From positions 1 to 54,420 of the forward strand of contig NZ_JANZNR010000009.1 in assembly GCF_025153525.1 (NCBI RefSeq): a stretch of DNA of 54,420 bases. The letters run 5' to 3'. The notes beneath the pieces were generated by a model. The model was not told where the DNA came from, made no database searches, and was given only the letters and a program-made list of their open reading frames with translations. A program made the translations under genes and the position numbers. Shown here piece after piece: positions 1-8,326 of the stretch (within the stretch, counting starts at the first letter, position 1; every line of letters begins with the position of its first letter). This DNA comes from Psychroserpens sp. SPM9. GTDB lineage: Bacteria; Bacteroidota; Bacteroidia; Flavobacteriales; Flavobacteriaceae.

Positions 1-3000
1 TATTGGTGCCTGCTCTACAACTAATTCTAAAGTCGTAGTATCATAACATCCCGTGTTGATATCCTGAACACGTACAATGACGATTTGGCCATTAGAGGTA
101 TTAGTATACGGAATTGGTAATGGGTTTATATTTGAATCTGCATCACCCTGAGTTAAATGATAACTCACCGAATAATTTGGATTGTTTCCTGTAACCTCTA
201 CGTTTTTTAAACTTAAATCAATACTGGTAATGCCATCTGGAGTACCGTCATCACAAACCTCTAAAGCGGTTGGAGGCACTATAATAGGTTGAGAAAAAAC
301 AGTTACTGATTGTACCGTTGTCGTTGGACATGCACCATTAGTAGTATATTCGACTGTATAAGTTGCGTCATATTGCCCTCCAGTAATAATTCCTGTTGCA
401 GAATCAATTGTGGCTCCATCTGTTGGAACAGGGTTCAATACAAATGTTCCATTTGGTAATCCTGTCACAGTAGCTATTCCACCATCACACGTTGGTGACA
501 TCGTAAAGCTTGAATCATCTTCAGGAAAAACTGTAACAGATACAGAACTCGTAGAAGGACAAGGTCCTGAAGTAACATAATCTACGGTATAGGTTGCACC
601 AGACACACCATTCGTAATTTCTCCAGTCACTGAATCTAATAAGGCGCCGTCCGTTGGAACTGGGTTAAATGTAAATGTTCCACCAACATCTCCCATGATT
701 GTAGCAGTTGCTCCTGTACAACTAGGTGTTAGAGCGAAAGACGAATCTTCTGATGGCAATACAGTCACAGTCTGACTAGTTGTTTCAGGACAAGGTCCTG
801 AAGTTGTGTATTCAACCGTATAAGTCGTTCCTGAAACACCTACCACCAATCCAGTTGATGCATTTATTGTAGCTGTATCAGTTGGTACGGGATTAAATGC
901 AAAACTACCACCAGCATCTCCAGTAACTACAGCTGTAGCACCTTGACAAGTTGGTGTTAATGTAAAAGTGGCATCCTCAAATGGTAATACTGTTACACTT
1001 TCCGTAGAAGATTCAGGACAAGCACCAGCAAGAGCATATTCAACAGTATAAGTTGCACCCTGAGTACCATTCGTAATCGTTCCTGTTAATAAATCTAAAA
1101 TAGCACCATCTGTTGGTATTGGATTGAATGTAAATGTACCTCCAGAATCTCCTGTCACAGTTGCTGTAGCTCCATCGCATGTTGGCGTTAATGTAAATCC
1201 TGCATCTTGAGAAGGAAGCGAAGTAACAGATTGTGATGTACCTGGACTACAAGAACTTGCAAATTCATATAGAATAGTATAAGTCGTGTTAGAACCTCCA
1301 TTAGTAACTGTACCTGTAACAGAATCAATTACGGCACCATCAGTTGGCTGTGGGTCTTCAAATGTAAATACACCTCCTGAATCTCCCGTAACCGTTGCTA
1401 TACCTCCATCACAAGTTGGCGTCATAGTAAATGAAGTGTCAAATACTTGACCTACAAGAATAGTTTCACTCTCATTGATGGTTAAGGTACATGCGCCGAC
1501 AGTTATATCTATAAAATTAAAAGTTTGGTCAACTGATGGAACTCCAAGCGTAACTATAGCTGATCCTGAGGCATCGAGATTTACAGACTGTATGGCTCCA
1601 GAATTAATATTATAACTTACTGTTCCATTTGGAGAACCGGTAATTTGAAATTGCGCATCTTCGCCATTACAAATTGGATTGGTAACAGCAACGACATCGC
1701 CTAATAATTCTTCTTCTACTGTAATACACACTTCTTCAGTGTACTCACATCCAAAATCATCCATAACTCTATACGTATAACAATGTGTGCCTGCCGTAGC
1801 TGGAGCTACTGTTATTGTATTACCAGTCACATTAGTTATTGATGGATCTGCATCCCATGATTCTGATGTGATTGCTGGGGTAAATGATAATTCTGGTGGT
1901 TGAATATTAGGGTCAAAATTTAATCCCCAAGAAAATATATAACCATTATCTATCGATAGGTTGTCAACAATTTCAATACACCAATCTCCATTTAAAGGAC
2001 TTCCAACTAGTGCATTAAAAGATTCAACCGGTAAATAGGTACCTGGTTCCCATGAATTGTTTGGAGGATTGGAACCTGCAGTAATAGTATTGGCATTTTG
2101 CAATAAAGTGGTTGCAGACATTGAAAAACAATAATCGGCTCCTACTCCTGGCGTATTCGTTGCATCATCATTAGCGCCACCAAAATAAGTGCCATTTCCC
2201 GCTTGGGTGAACAAATCGGCTTCTTGACCATTTGGTGATATAATTTTTATATCCAAATCTCCAGAATAAGAATGTTCCATATTAACACAAATCTCAATGA
2301 GCTGAGATGGATCTGTTAATAATTGATCCGATTCATAACAATCTACTGTGATACATGTGGTATAAACCGCCCCTGAACCATCTGGTAAGAATGTGGTTCC
2401 ACTAACAGGAGGCGTACAGTCATTTACAAAAGGAACAGGATTAACAACTCCTTCAATGGTAGTTGTTTCTCCGAAACACAGCGTATCATCGGCTGCTTGG
2501 GTTCCAGTAAAATCCGGTTCGGTAGCCACTTGTATAACTTGATTAATCAAATTGGTATTGGGACAGCCTAGAGGATCTGAATCTGTATTGGCATCTCTAA
2601 TATTTAAATTAACAATGTAAACGCCTGGAGTATCGTAAGAAAAAGTTACGGTTTGACCATCTACTAAATTTCCATTATCCAAATCCCATTGATAAGTCGC
2701 TCCTGTACCATCAAATTCAAAATTCCCACTACCTGTTAAAGTAATTTCTTCATTAGGACACACTCGTATATAACCATCTCCATTTGGAGCAGGACTCGCT
2801 GAATCTATTTGCGATGTAATAACCTGACATGGTGTGAAACAAGAAATATCTGCAGCCCATCCTGAAGTGGTTCCAGAACCATCTGAAACAAATTGAATGG
2901 TTATACATCCCGAACCATTATCATCGGTCGCTGTTACAGAACCTGGATTATTTGCACCATCGTAGGTTCCGAAAGGCGGACTAGCAACACTGTCACCATT

Positions 3001-3249
3001 ATAAATGGTCATTACATCAGCACCAAGCTGTGTATTAAATGCCGTAAAGTCTAATTGAACTAATTGTCCAGCATTTTCAGGACATATAGTTAAAACTAAG
3101 TTTTCATTACTTGAATAAGCACCTCCTGAGCCTCCAGAATCATAAAATGTTCCCGAGCAGGTTGTAACCGTTCCATCTTGCATGACAACATCCTGAGCAT
3201 AAATGTGAAATGAAAATAATGTGAAAATTATGAGTAATACTTTTTTCAT
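1..3249 (-). CDS. Giant secreted multi-repeat surface protein, N-terminal part (likely T9SS cargo)
   Basis: This reading frame is open from an ATG at 3249 to the left edge, so the C-terminus lies outside the window. It starts with a signal peptide (MKKVLLIIFTLFSFHIYAQ). A CUB-like domain follows at about residues 25-140, then a PKD-like domain (about 150-245) and a P-type beta-sandwich (about 305-445, with GDLDIKIISPNG and WCIEIVDN). From about residue 604 there are at least five repeats of about 77 residues carrying TFTFNPxPTDGA and ATYTVxY. The build is that of flavobacterial adhesins secreted by the type IX system, and a gliding-type C-terminal domain is expected beyond the edge. It is preceded by a small secreted protein 31 bases upstream, probably in one operon. 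Signal and repeats are seen; secretion by T9SS is inferred. Confidence 0.85.
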   Translation of the reverse strand, partial: MKKVLLIIFTLFSFHIYAQDVVMQDGTVTTCSGTFYDSGGSGGAYSSNENLVLTICPENAGQLVQLDFTAFNTQLGADVMTIYNGDSVASPPFGTYDGANNPGSVTATDDNGSGCITIQFVSDGSGTTSGWAADISCFTPCQVITSQIDSASPAPNGDGYIRVCPNEEITLTGSGNFEFDGTGATYQWDLDNGNLVDGQTVTFSYDTPGVYIVNLNIRDANTDSDPLGCPNTNLINQVIQVATEPDFTGTQAADDTLCFGETTTIEGVVNPVPFVNDCTPPVSGTTFLPDGSGAVYTTCITVDCYESDQLLTDPSQLIEICVNMEHSYSGDLDIKIISPNGQEADLFTQAGNGTYFGGANDDATNTPGVGADYCFSMSATTLLQNANTITAGSNPPNNSWEPGTYLPVESFNALVGSPLNGDWCIEIVDNLSIDNGYIFSWGLNFDPNIQPPELSFTPAITSESWDADPSITNVTGNTITVAPATAGTHCYTYRVMDDFGCEYTEEVCITVEEELLGDVVAVTNPICNGEDAQFQITGSPNGTVSYNINSGAIQSVNLDASGSAIVTLGVPSVDQTFNFIDITVGACTLTINESETILVGQVFDTSFTMTPTCDGGIATVTGDSGGVFTFEDPQPTDGAVIDSVTGTVTNGGSNTTYTILYEFASSCSPGTSQSVTSLPSQDAGFTLTPTCDGATATVTGDSGGTFTFNPIPTDGAILDLLTGTITNGTQGATYTVEYALAGACPESSTESVTVLPFEDATFTLTPTCQGATAVVTGDAGGSFAFNPVPTDTATINASTGLVVGVSGTTYTVEYTTSGPCPETTSQTVTVLPSEDSSFALTPSCTGATATIMGDVGGTFTFNPVPTDGALLDSVTGEITNGVSGATYTVDYVTSGPCPSTSSVSVTVFPEDDSSFTMSPTCDGGIATVTGLPNGTFVLNPVPTDGATIDSATGIITGGQYDATYTVEYTTNGACPTTTVQSVTVFSQPIIVPPTALEVCDDGTPDGITSIDLSLKNVEVTGNNPNYSVSYHLTQGDADSNINPLPIPYTNTSNGQIVIVRVQDINTGCYDTTTLELVVEQAPI
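280..1440 (-). repeat. Five tandem coding repeats of about 230 bp in the giant surface protein
   Basis: The repeat units begin near 1440, 1209, 976, 747 and 517, a spacing of about 230 bases or 77 residues. Each unit starts with a (S/T/G)FTxTPxCxG motif and ends with a SVTV(L/F)P motif. The units are similar but not identical at the DNA level, which fits old duplication inside an Ig-like stalk. They are coding repeats and not a CRISPR array. Confidence 0.85.
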
Positions 3250-3280
3250 AGCTAATAATTATAAATGGCTAATTAATATT

Positions 3281-3754
3281 TTATTTGTGTTGAGATTTGA
3301 TAATAATAAAGTAATTGGTATTATCTACTCTATACATATGCGTTCCATTGGAATAAAAACTGAACAAATATTTTAAAGGATTAAAAGTTTGAGGGTTAAA
3401 ATTAGGCGCTCTCTCTAAATTAGTTACGTAATAATCCATTAGAGGAACTTCCGATAATAAAGTACATGGCTTTTGATCACTCGGATTTGGAATGCTTTTA
3501 ATCTCAACTCTATTTCGAAGAATATTTTTAATGTCTTTTAAACGCTGAGGCTTGCTTAAAACATTTTCTGTCGAAGTTGTACCGTAAACTTCATTAATTT
3601 TTGCTAATTCACTACTCGTTAAAGGGCTATTAACATTAGTATGATAAGTAACTGTTTTTTGCTTTCTGTTTTGATTTGAAGACTGAGAAAACATGGAAGA
3701 CGTTGCTAATAAAGCACATAACAACATAAGAGGGAACAGTAATTTTGAGTTCAT
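3281..3754 (-). CDS. Small secreted protein of unknown function
   Basis: This 157-residue protein starts with a hydrophobic signal sequence (MNSKLLFPLMLLCALLATSS) and a likely cleavage site near FSQ. The mature part is basic at its start and holds a single cysteine (KPCTLLSE). It ends with an aromatic-rich C-terminus (LKYLFSFYSNG, NYFIIIK). I do not recognise a family. It ends 31 bases before the giant repeat protein on the same strand, so the two are probably cotranscribed. An accessory role for that surface protein is an inference from position only. Confidence 0.75.
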   Translation of the reverse strand: MNSKLLFPLMLLCALLATSSMFSQSSNQNRKQKTVTYHTNVNSPLTSSELAKINEVYGTTSTENVLSKPQRLKDIKNILRNRVEIKSIPNPSDQKPCTLLSEVPLMDYYVTNLERAPNFNPQTFNPLKYLFSFYSNGTHMYRVDNTNYFIIIKSQHK

Positions 3755-3902
3755 GATTATCTATTTTTTATGGATGCGGAATTTAAGAAAATTTTAATAA
3801 ACAAACTGTTAAATTGGATATCATGTGCATCCACGCCGATTATAGGCATATAACAGCTTAAATTAAAAAACCCCTACCCTATAATCATTTTTTTTTATTG
3901 CT

Positions 3903-3910
3903 TATCTTTG
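3903..3910 (+). promoter_or_regulatory. -7 box of the folE promoter
   Basis: TATCTTTG fits the Bacteroidetes -7 consensus TAnnTTTG exactly and lies 66 bases before the folE start. No good TTG is seen 18-20 bases upstream; that stretch is a T-run. Confidence 0.55.
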
Positions 3911-3976
3911 CACTCTCTTTTTAAATAAAGAATGCGTATATAATTAAACTGAAATTCCTTTTTACGGAACAATAGA

Positions 3977-4654
3977 ATGAAAATAGAAAAACACATACAA
4001 AACATTGATGATGTTGGAGATAACCATGTAGGAACCGCTTCTGAAACACCTTTAAGAAACGATGCTTTTAAATTAACGGCTTCAGAAAAAATAGAAATCA
4101 TTAAAGATGATGTAAGACATATCATGGAAACTCTTGGTCTCGATTTAACAGACGATAGTTTAAATGGCACACCTAACAGAGTGGCTAAGATGTTTGTTAA
4201 TGAAATTTTTGGAGGTCTAGATCCTAAGAAAAAACCAAGCGCATCAACCTTTGACAATAAATATAAATACGGTGAAATGCTCGTTGAAAAAAACATTACG
4301 GTCTATTCAACCTGCGAACATCACCTTTTACCCATTGTTGGAAAAGCCCATGTTGCTTATATTTCAAACGGAACTGTTGTTGGCCTATCCAAAATGAACC
4401 GAATTGTCGATTATTTTGCTAAACGTCCACAGGTTCAAGAACGTTTAACAATTCAAATAGTAAAGGAACTTCAGCAAGTTTTAAATACCGAAGATGTTGC
4501 CTGTGTCATTGATGCTAAACACTTATGCGTCAATTCTAGAGGAATTAGAGACGTAGACAGTAGTACGGTAACTTCAGAATTTGGTGGAAAATTCAAAAAC
4601 AAAGAAACAAAAAGAGAGTTTTTAGATTACATCAAATTAGAAACTACTTTTTAA
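3977..4654 (+). CDS. folE: GTP cyclohydrolase I
   Basis: This enzyme converts GTP to 7,8-dihydroneopterin triphosphate, the first step toward folate/pterins and, through QueD and QueE, 7-deazaguanines. The 225-residue length matches the family (E. coli FolE has 222). The zinc ligands are visible as Cys113 and His116 in CEHHLLPI and Cys184 in KHLCVNSRG. The conserved GLSKMNRIVDYFAKRPQVQE stretch and the final SEFGGKF motif are intact. The first 35 residues are a variable extension. A -7 box TATCTTTG lies upstream. queD and queE are in the same window but at distant loci, and folD is also present. Identification is firm. Confidence 0.97.
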   Translation: MKIEKHIQNIDDVGDNHVGTASETPLRNDAFKLTASEKIEIIKDDVRHIMETLGLDLTDDSLNGTPNRVAKMFVNEIFGGLDPKKKPSASTFDNKYKYGEMLVEKNITVYSTCEHHLLPIVGKAHVAYISNGTVVGLSKMNRIVDYFAKRPQVQERLTIQIVKELQQVLNTEDVACVIDAKHLCVNSRGIRDVDSSTVTSEFGGKFKNKETKREFLDYIKLETTF

Positions 4655-4664
4655 GTATCCTCGC

Positions 4665-4694
4665 TTCCGAAGAAAAAATAAAATGTTAGCTTTG
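4665..4694 (+). promoter_or_regulatory. Candidate cysS promoter
   Basis: TAGCTTTG at 4687-4694 matches the -7 consensus TAnnTTTG. A TTC at 4665-4667 sits 19 bases upstream in place of the TTG. The start codon is 50 bases further on. Confidence 0.5.
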
Positions 4695-4743
4695 ACTATT
4701 GAAAATTTTCAATCTAATCATCGCATTTTAAATTCGTTACTTT

Positions 4744-6222
4744 ATGCAATTGTACAAAGAGCAAAAAATTCAACTTTATAATACGCTAAGCGGAAAAAAA
4801 GAAACGTTTCAACCTATTGAAGACGGCTATGTTGGTATGTATGTTTGCGGACCAACCGTTTACAGTAATGTCCATTTAGGAAACGTAAGAACGTTTATGT
4901 CTTTTGATATGATTTTTCGTTACTTAAAACACCTTGGCTATAAAGTGCGCTATGTACGAAACATAACCGATGCTGGTCATTTAGAAAACGATGCCGATGT
5001 TGGAGAAGATAAAATCACAAAAAAAGCACGTTTAGAACAAATTGAACCAATGGAAGTTGTACAACGTTACACCGTCGATTTTCATAATGTTTTAAAGACC
5101 TTTAATTTTCTTCCTCCTAGTATTGAGCCTACTGCAACTGGCCATATTATTGAACAAATCGAACTCATAAAAACCATTATTGATAACGGCTTCGGATATG
5201 TGGTGAACGGTTCTGTGTATTTTGATGTACACAAGTTTAACGAAACCAATGACTACGGAAAACTAAGCAAACGTAATCTCGAAGATTTAATACATAATAC
5301 CAGAGCTCTTGACGGACAAAGTGATAAGAAGAATCCGCAAGATTTTGCGCTTTGGAAACGTGCCGAACCACAACACATCATGCGTTGGCCTTCGCCTTGG
5401 AGCGACGGTTTTCCTGGTTGGCACTTAGAATGTACCGCTATGAGCACTAAATATCTTGGTGATAATTTTGACATTCATGGTGGCGGCATGGACCTAAAGT
5501 TTCCGCATCATGAATGTGAAATCGCTCAAAGTGAGGCTGCCAAAGGACAAACACCTGTGAATTACTGGATGCATGCCAATATGCTTCAGCTTAACGGACA
5601 ACGTATGTCTAAATCTACAGGAAATACAGTCAACCCTGACGAATTACTTTCTGGAAATAATAAATTTTTCAGTAAAGCCTATGCACCAAGTGTGATTCGT
5701 TTTTTTAATGCGCAATCGTCTTACAGAAGTGTTTTAGATTTAACTGATGACGGCCTACAAGCCAGTGAAAAAGGCTTTCACCGTTTGATGGATGCTATGC
5801 ACCTTTTAGAGGATTTAAAACCTGGAAAATCTTCAACCTTTAACGTAGCTGAATGGCGTCAAAAATGTTATGACGCGATGAATGATGATTTTAATTCTCC
5901 TATTTTAATCGCCCATTTATTTGAAGCTGCAAAACAAGTCAATCAGATAAAAGCAGGAGCGGCATCTTTAACTGCCGAAGATTTAGAGCTTTTAAAACAA
6001 ACAATGCACGCTTTCACTTTTGATGTTTTAGGTTTAGTTAATGCAACTGAAACAGGTTCTGGTACCGAAAAATTAGCTGGTGCTGTAGAATTACTCATTC
6101 AATTAAGGCAAGAAGCCAGAGCTAATAAAGATTTTGCATTATCTGATAAAATACGTGATGAATTAGCTGCTAAAGGCATTCAGTTAAATGATGGAAAAGA
6201 CGGAACGACGTTCAGTTTTTAG
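4744..6222 (+). CDS. cysS: Cysteinyl-tRNA synthetase
   Basis: This cytoplasmic class I aminoacyl-tRNA synthetase charges tRNA-Cys. The HIGH-type signature is HLGN at residues 44-47 and the KMSKS loop is RMSKS at 287-291. The four zinc ligands expected from E. coli CysRS align as Cys35, Cys230 (WHLECTAM), His255 and Glu259 (PHHECEI). The length is 492 residues, slightly longer than E. coli (461), partly through a loop after the KMSKS region ([14 protein letters not shown]). The C-terminal anticodon-binding part is complete. It follows folE by 89 bases but has its own -7 box. Identification is firm. Confidence 0.98.
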   Translation: MQLYKEQKIQLYNTLSGKKETFQPIEDGYVGMYVCGPTVYSNVHLGNVRTFMSFDMIFRYLKHLGYKVRYVRNITDAGHLENDADVGEDKITKKARLEQIEPMEVVQRYTVDFHNVLKTFNFLPPSIEPTATGHIIEQIELIKTIIDNGFGYVVNGSVYFDVHKFNETNDYGKLSKRNLEDLIHNTRALDGQSDKKNPQDFALWKRAEPQHIMRWPSPWSDGFPGWHLECTAMSTKYLGDNFDIHGGGMDLKFPHHECEIAQSEAAKGQTPVNYWMHANMLQLNGQRMSKSTGNTVNPDELLSGNNKFFSKAYAPSVIRFFNAQSSYRSVLDLTDDGLQASEKGFHRLMDAMHLLEDLKPGKSSTFNVAEWRQKCYDAMNDDFNSPILIAHLFEAAKQVNQIKAGAASLTAEDLELLKQTMHAFTFDVLGLVNATETGSGTEKLAGAVELLIQLRQEARANKDFALSDKIRDELAAKGIQLNDGKDGTTFSF

Positions 6223-6272
6223 CATTTAGCTTGGAGTAACATCGTGACAACTTAGTAATAACTATATAGTTT

Positions 6273-6509
6273 TTGAAAAAACTCCTTACATATCCATTTC
6301 TGTTTCTCATTAAAGTTTATCAAACTTTAATCTCACCATTAACACCTGCAACCTGTAGATTTCAACCTACCTGTTCCCATTATTCAAAAGAAGCTTTGGA
6401 AAAGCACGGACTTTGGAAAGGTGGAAAACTGGCTTTAAAACGGATTTTTAGTTGTCATCCTTGGGGACGTTCAGGCTATGATCCAGTTCCTGAAAAGGAT
6501 GACAACTAA
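6273..6509 (+). CDS. yidD: YidD membrane protein insertion efficiency factor, with altered C-terminus
   Basis: YidD is a small peripheral membrane protein that aids insertion of proteins with YidC. The 78 residues contain the hallmarks YQxxISP, CRFxPTCSxY, KGxxLxxxRixrChPW and GxDPVP. The start used is TTG at 6273; no ATG in frame gives the conserved N-terminus. The last codons have been changed: the gene now ends EKDDN, while a downstream copy of the same segment (6702-6746) ends EKED. The segment encoding [13 protein letters not shown] is present three times in tandem, separated by about 83 bases of foreign-looking DNA. All conserved residues precede the change, so the protein is probably functional. 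Confidence 0.93.
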   Translation: MKKLLTYPFLFLIKVYQTLISPLTPATCRFQPTCSHYSKEALEKHGLWKGGKLALKRIFSCHPWGRSGYDPVPEKDDN

Positions 6510-6513
6510 AAAT
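6444..6513. repeat. 17-bp perfect inverted repeat across the yidD 3' end
   Basis: ATTTTTAGTTGTCATCC at 6444-6460 inside yidD is the exact reverse complement of 6497-6513, which holds the yidD stop codon. The spacer is 36 bases (6461-6496). The right arm recurs at 6618-6634 but the left arm does not. This suggests an inverted template-switch copy of yidD sequence. Confidence 0.9.
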
Positions 6514-6739
6514 ATTCCTTCGCGCCTGCTCACACGTTCACTAAAAATGTACACTGTACATTTTCTTTTCGTTCCGTTGCCTTGGGGACGTTCAGGCTAT
6601 GATCCAGTTCCTGAAAAGGATGACAACTAAAAATATTCCTTCGCGCCTGCTCACACGTTCACTAAAAATGTACACTGTACATTTTCTTTTTCGTTCCGTT
6701 GCCTTGGGGACGTTCAGGCTATGATCCAGTTCCTGAAAA
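6459..6739. repeat. Tandem duplication of yidD tail plus intervening element (2.3 copies)
   Basis: Copy 1 is 6459-6579 (121 bp), copy 2 is 6580-6701 (122 bp, one extra T in a T-run) and a partial copy 3 is 6702-6739 (38 bp). Apart from the extra T, the copies are identical by eye. The shared 38-bp part codes for the yidD C-terminus. Copy 3 runs into GAAGATTAA, probably the ancestral yidD ending. Confidence 0.93.
6544..6564. repeat. 21-bp palindrome in the intervening element (second copy at 6665-6685)
   Basis: AAAATGTACA-C-TGTACATTTT is a perfect 10-bp inverted repeat around one base. It sits in the part of the duplicated unit that is not yidD-derived and occurs once per unit. It could be the hairpin of a small interspersed repeat element. 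Confidence 0.85.
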
Positions 6740-6766
6740 AGAAGATTAAAACTATCTTAATGCTAA

Positions 6767-6795
6767 TTGTGTTTTATTCATAAATACTATCTTTA
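6767..6795 (+). promoter_or_regulatory. lgt promoter
   Basis: TTG at 6767-6769 and TATCTTTA at 6788-6795 are separated by 18 bases, matching the Bacteroidetes sigma-A consensus except for the last base. The expected start of transcription near 6801 lies before the ATG at 6815. This argues against the longer TTG-initiated reading frame that begins at 6767. Confidence 0.7.
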
Positions 6796-6814
6796 CCCAA
6801 CAAAAATCAATTTT

Positions 6815-7741
6815 ATGCTTGCTCTCGATATGGTTTGGAATCCTTCAAAAGGAATTGACTTAGGATTTTTTACACTACACTATTATAGCTTAATGTGGAT
6901 TGTTGCCTTTCTACTTGGCTTTAATATCATGAAACGCATTTACAAGAACGAAAACCAGACTAAAGAGTCTTTAGATTCGTTATTTATCTATTCGGTTCTC
7001 GGTATTATGCTTGGTGCACGTTTAGGCCATGTTATTTTTTATCAACGTGAATTAATTTCTGAAGACTTTTTTAGCATCTTTCTGCCTTTTAAATTTGCAG
7101 GCGGATTTGAGTTCACGGGATTTCAAGGACTTGCTAGTCATGGTGCGGCCATTGGAATGATTATCTCTATGTACCTTTATAACAAGAAGGTTTTAAAAAA
7201 GACCATCATTTGGATTCTCGATCGCGTTGTCGTTCCCGTAGCACTTGGTGCTGTTTTTGTAAGAATTGGAAATTTTATCAATTCTGAAATCATCGGAAAA
7301 GCCACAGAATCTTCACTTGGTGTTCGCTTTGTACAAGATTATTATAACAAGTATCAAATTGTAAAAGTAACCGGAATACAAGATGTAAATGAAGCTTATG
7401 CTGCTGTTGGAAGTGACCCTAAATATGCCGAATTATTAAACAAAGTCCCTTTACGACATCCAGCACAGTTATATGAAGCTGGCAGTTATATCCTAGTATT
7501 TTTAATCCTCTTATATTGTTACTGGAAAACAAACAAACGACAACAACCTGGCTTTTTATTTGGTTTATTTTTGGTGTTATTATGGACGGTCCGATTTTTT
7601 GTAGAATTCGTTAAGGAACCTCAAGGTGATGAATACCTCACCATGCTTGGCCTCAATACTGGGCAACTCTTAAGTATTCCATTTATTTTAATTGGTTTAT
7701 ACTTTATGTTTATGTACAAACCAAAAACAAAATTAGCCTAA
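6815..7741 (+). CDS. lgt: Prolipoprotein diacylglyceryl transferase
   Basis: Lgt transfers a diacylglyceryl group from phosphatidylglycerol to the lipobox cysteine of prelipoproteins in the inner membrane. The frame could be extended to a TTG at 6767, but a promoter covers that stretch, so I place the start at the ATG at 6815 (308 residues, MLALDMVWNP). Several hydrophobic segments, the GLASHGAAIG loop with the conserved His, RIGNFINSE and RHPAQLYEA are all present. The DUF192 lipoprotein gene follows after one base and is itself a likely Lgt substrate. Identification is firm; the start is well supported. Confidence 0.96.
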   Translation: MLALDMVWNPSKGIDLGFFTLHYYSLMWIVAFLLGFNIMKRIYKNENQTKESLDSLFIYSVLGIMLGARLGHVIFYQRELISEDFFSIFLPFKFAGGFEFTGFQGLASHGAAIGMIISMYLYNKKVLKKTIIWILDRVVVPVALGAVFVRIGNFINSEIIGKATESSLGVRFVQDYYNKYQIVKVTGIQDVNEAYAAVGSDPKYAELLNKVPLRHPAQLYEAGSYILVFLILLYCYWKTNKRQQPGFLFGLFLVLLWTVRFFVEFVKEPQGDEYLTMLGLNTGQLLSIPFILIGLYFMFMYKPKTKLA

Positions 7742-7742
7742 T

Positions 7743-8246
7743 ATGAAACGTTTCGTTTTTAAAGTGGTGTCGATGTCATTCTTCGGAGCTCTTGCACTTC
7801 AAGTCGTATCTTGCAAAGAAGAACGTCAATCTTCGCAGGTTAAAACAGTTAAAATTACATTTAAAAAAGAAGGGGAACTTCAGCTTAAAAAAGCCGAATC
7901 TGATTCGCTATTAAGTCAGTTAGACATTGAAATTGCCGATGATGACTATTCGACTCAAACGGGCTTAATGTATCGTAAGCGTATGGCAGCAAATCAAGGC
8001 ATGTTATTTATTTTTCCTGACACGGATTATCGTTCATTTTATATGAAAAACACAGAAATTAGTTTGGATATCATCTATATCGACGAAGATCTAACTGTGG
8101 TTAGCATTCAAAAAAATGCGCAACCATTTGATGAAAGCTCTCTGCCATCTGAAGGACCTGCAAAATATGTTCTTGAAGTGAATGCTGGTTTGAGCGATCA
8201 GTGGACTTTAGAAAAAGGAGATAAAATTCAGTTTACAAAAAACTAG
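7743..8246 (+). CDS. DUF192 family lipoprotein
   Basis: This 167-residue protein begins with a hydrophobic segment ending in a lipobox (QVVSC, Cys25 or so), so it is probably lipid-anchored. The rest is the DUF192 domain: GLMYRKRMAANQGMLFIF, then SFYMKNTEISLDIIYID, and YVLEVNAG near the end. The molecular function of DUF192 is unknown. It starts one base after lgt stops, so the two are cotranscribed. A strong bidirectional terminator follows at 8276. Confidence 0.92.
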   Translation: MKRFVFKVVSMSFFGALALQVVSCKEERQSSQVKTVKITFKKEGELQLKKAESDSLLSQLDIEIADDDYSTQTGLMYRKRMAANQGMLFIFPDTDYRSFYMKNTEISLDIIYIDEDLTVVSIQKNAQPFDESSLPSEGPAKYVLEVNAGLSDQWTLEKGDKIQFTKN

Positions 8247-8275
8247 ATTTGTAATTATAAACCTATATTTAAAAT

Positions 8276-8307
8276 AAAAAAGCCACTTCAAATGAAGTGG
8301 CTTTTTT
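8276..8307. terminator. Bidirectional terminator between the DUF192 gene and secDF
   Basis: AAAAAAGCCACTTCA pairs perfectly with TGAAGTGGCTTTTTT. T-runs are present on both strands, serving the two convergent genes. Confidence 0.92.
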
Positions 8308-8326
8308 ATTATAGCTATACATGCTA

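Noticed and set aside
280-1440. Regularly spaced repeats that could suggest a CRISPR array
   Set aside because: The units are about 230 bp, diverged and in one open frame; they are protein repeats.
3895-4296. 133-residue minus-strand frame inside folE
   Set aside because: It lies opposite a well-identified conserved gene and has no recognisable domain.
6767-6814. Upstream extension of lgt starting at TTG 6767
   Set aside because: The stretch carries a TTG-N18-TATCTTTA promoter and the extra 16 residues do not belong to Lgt; the ATG at 6815 is preferred.
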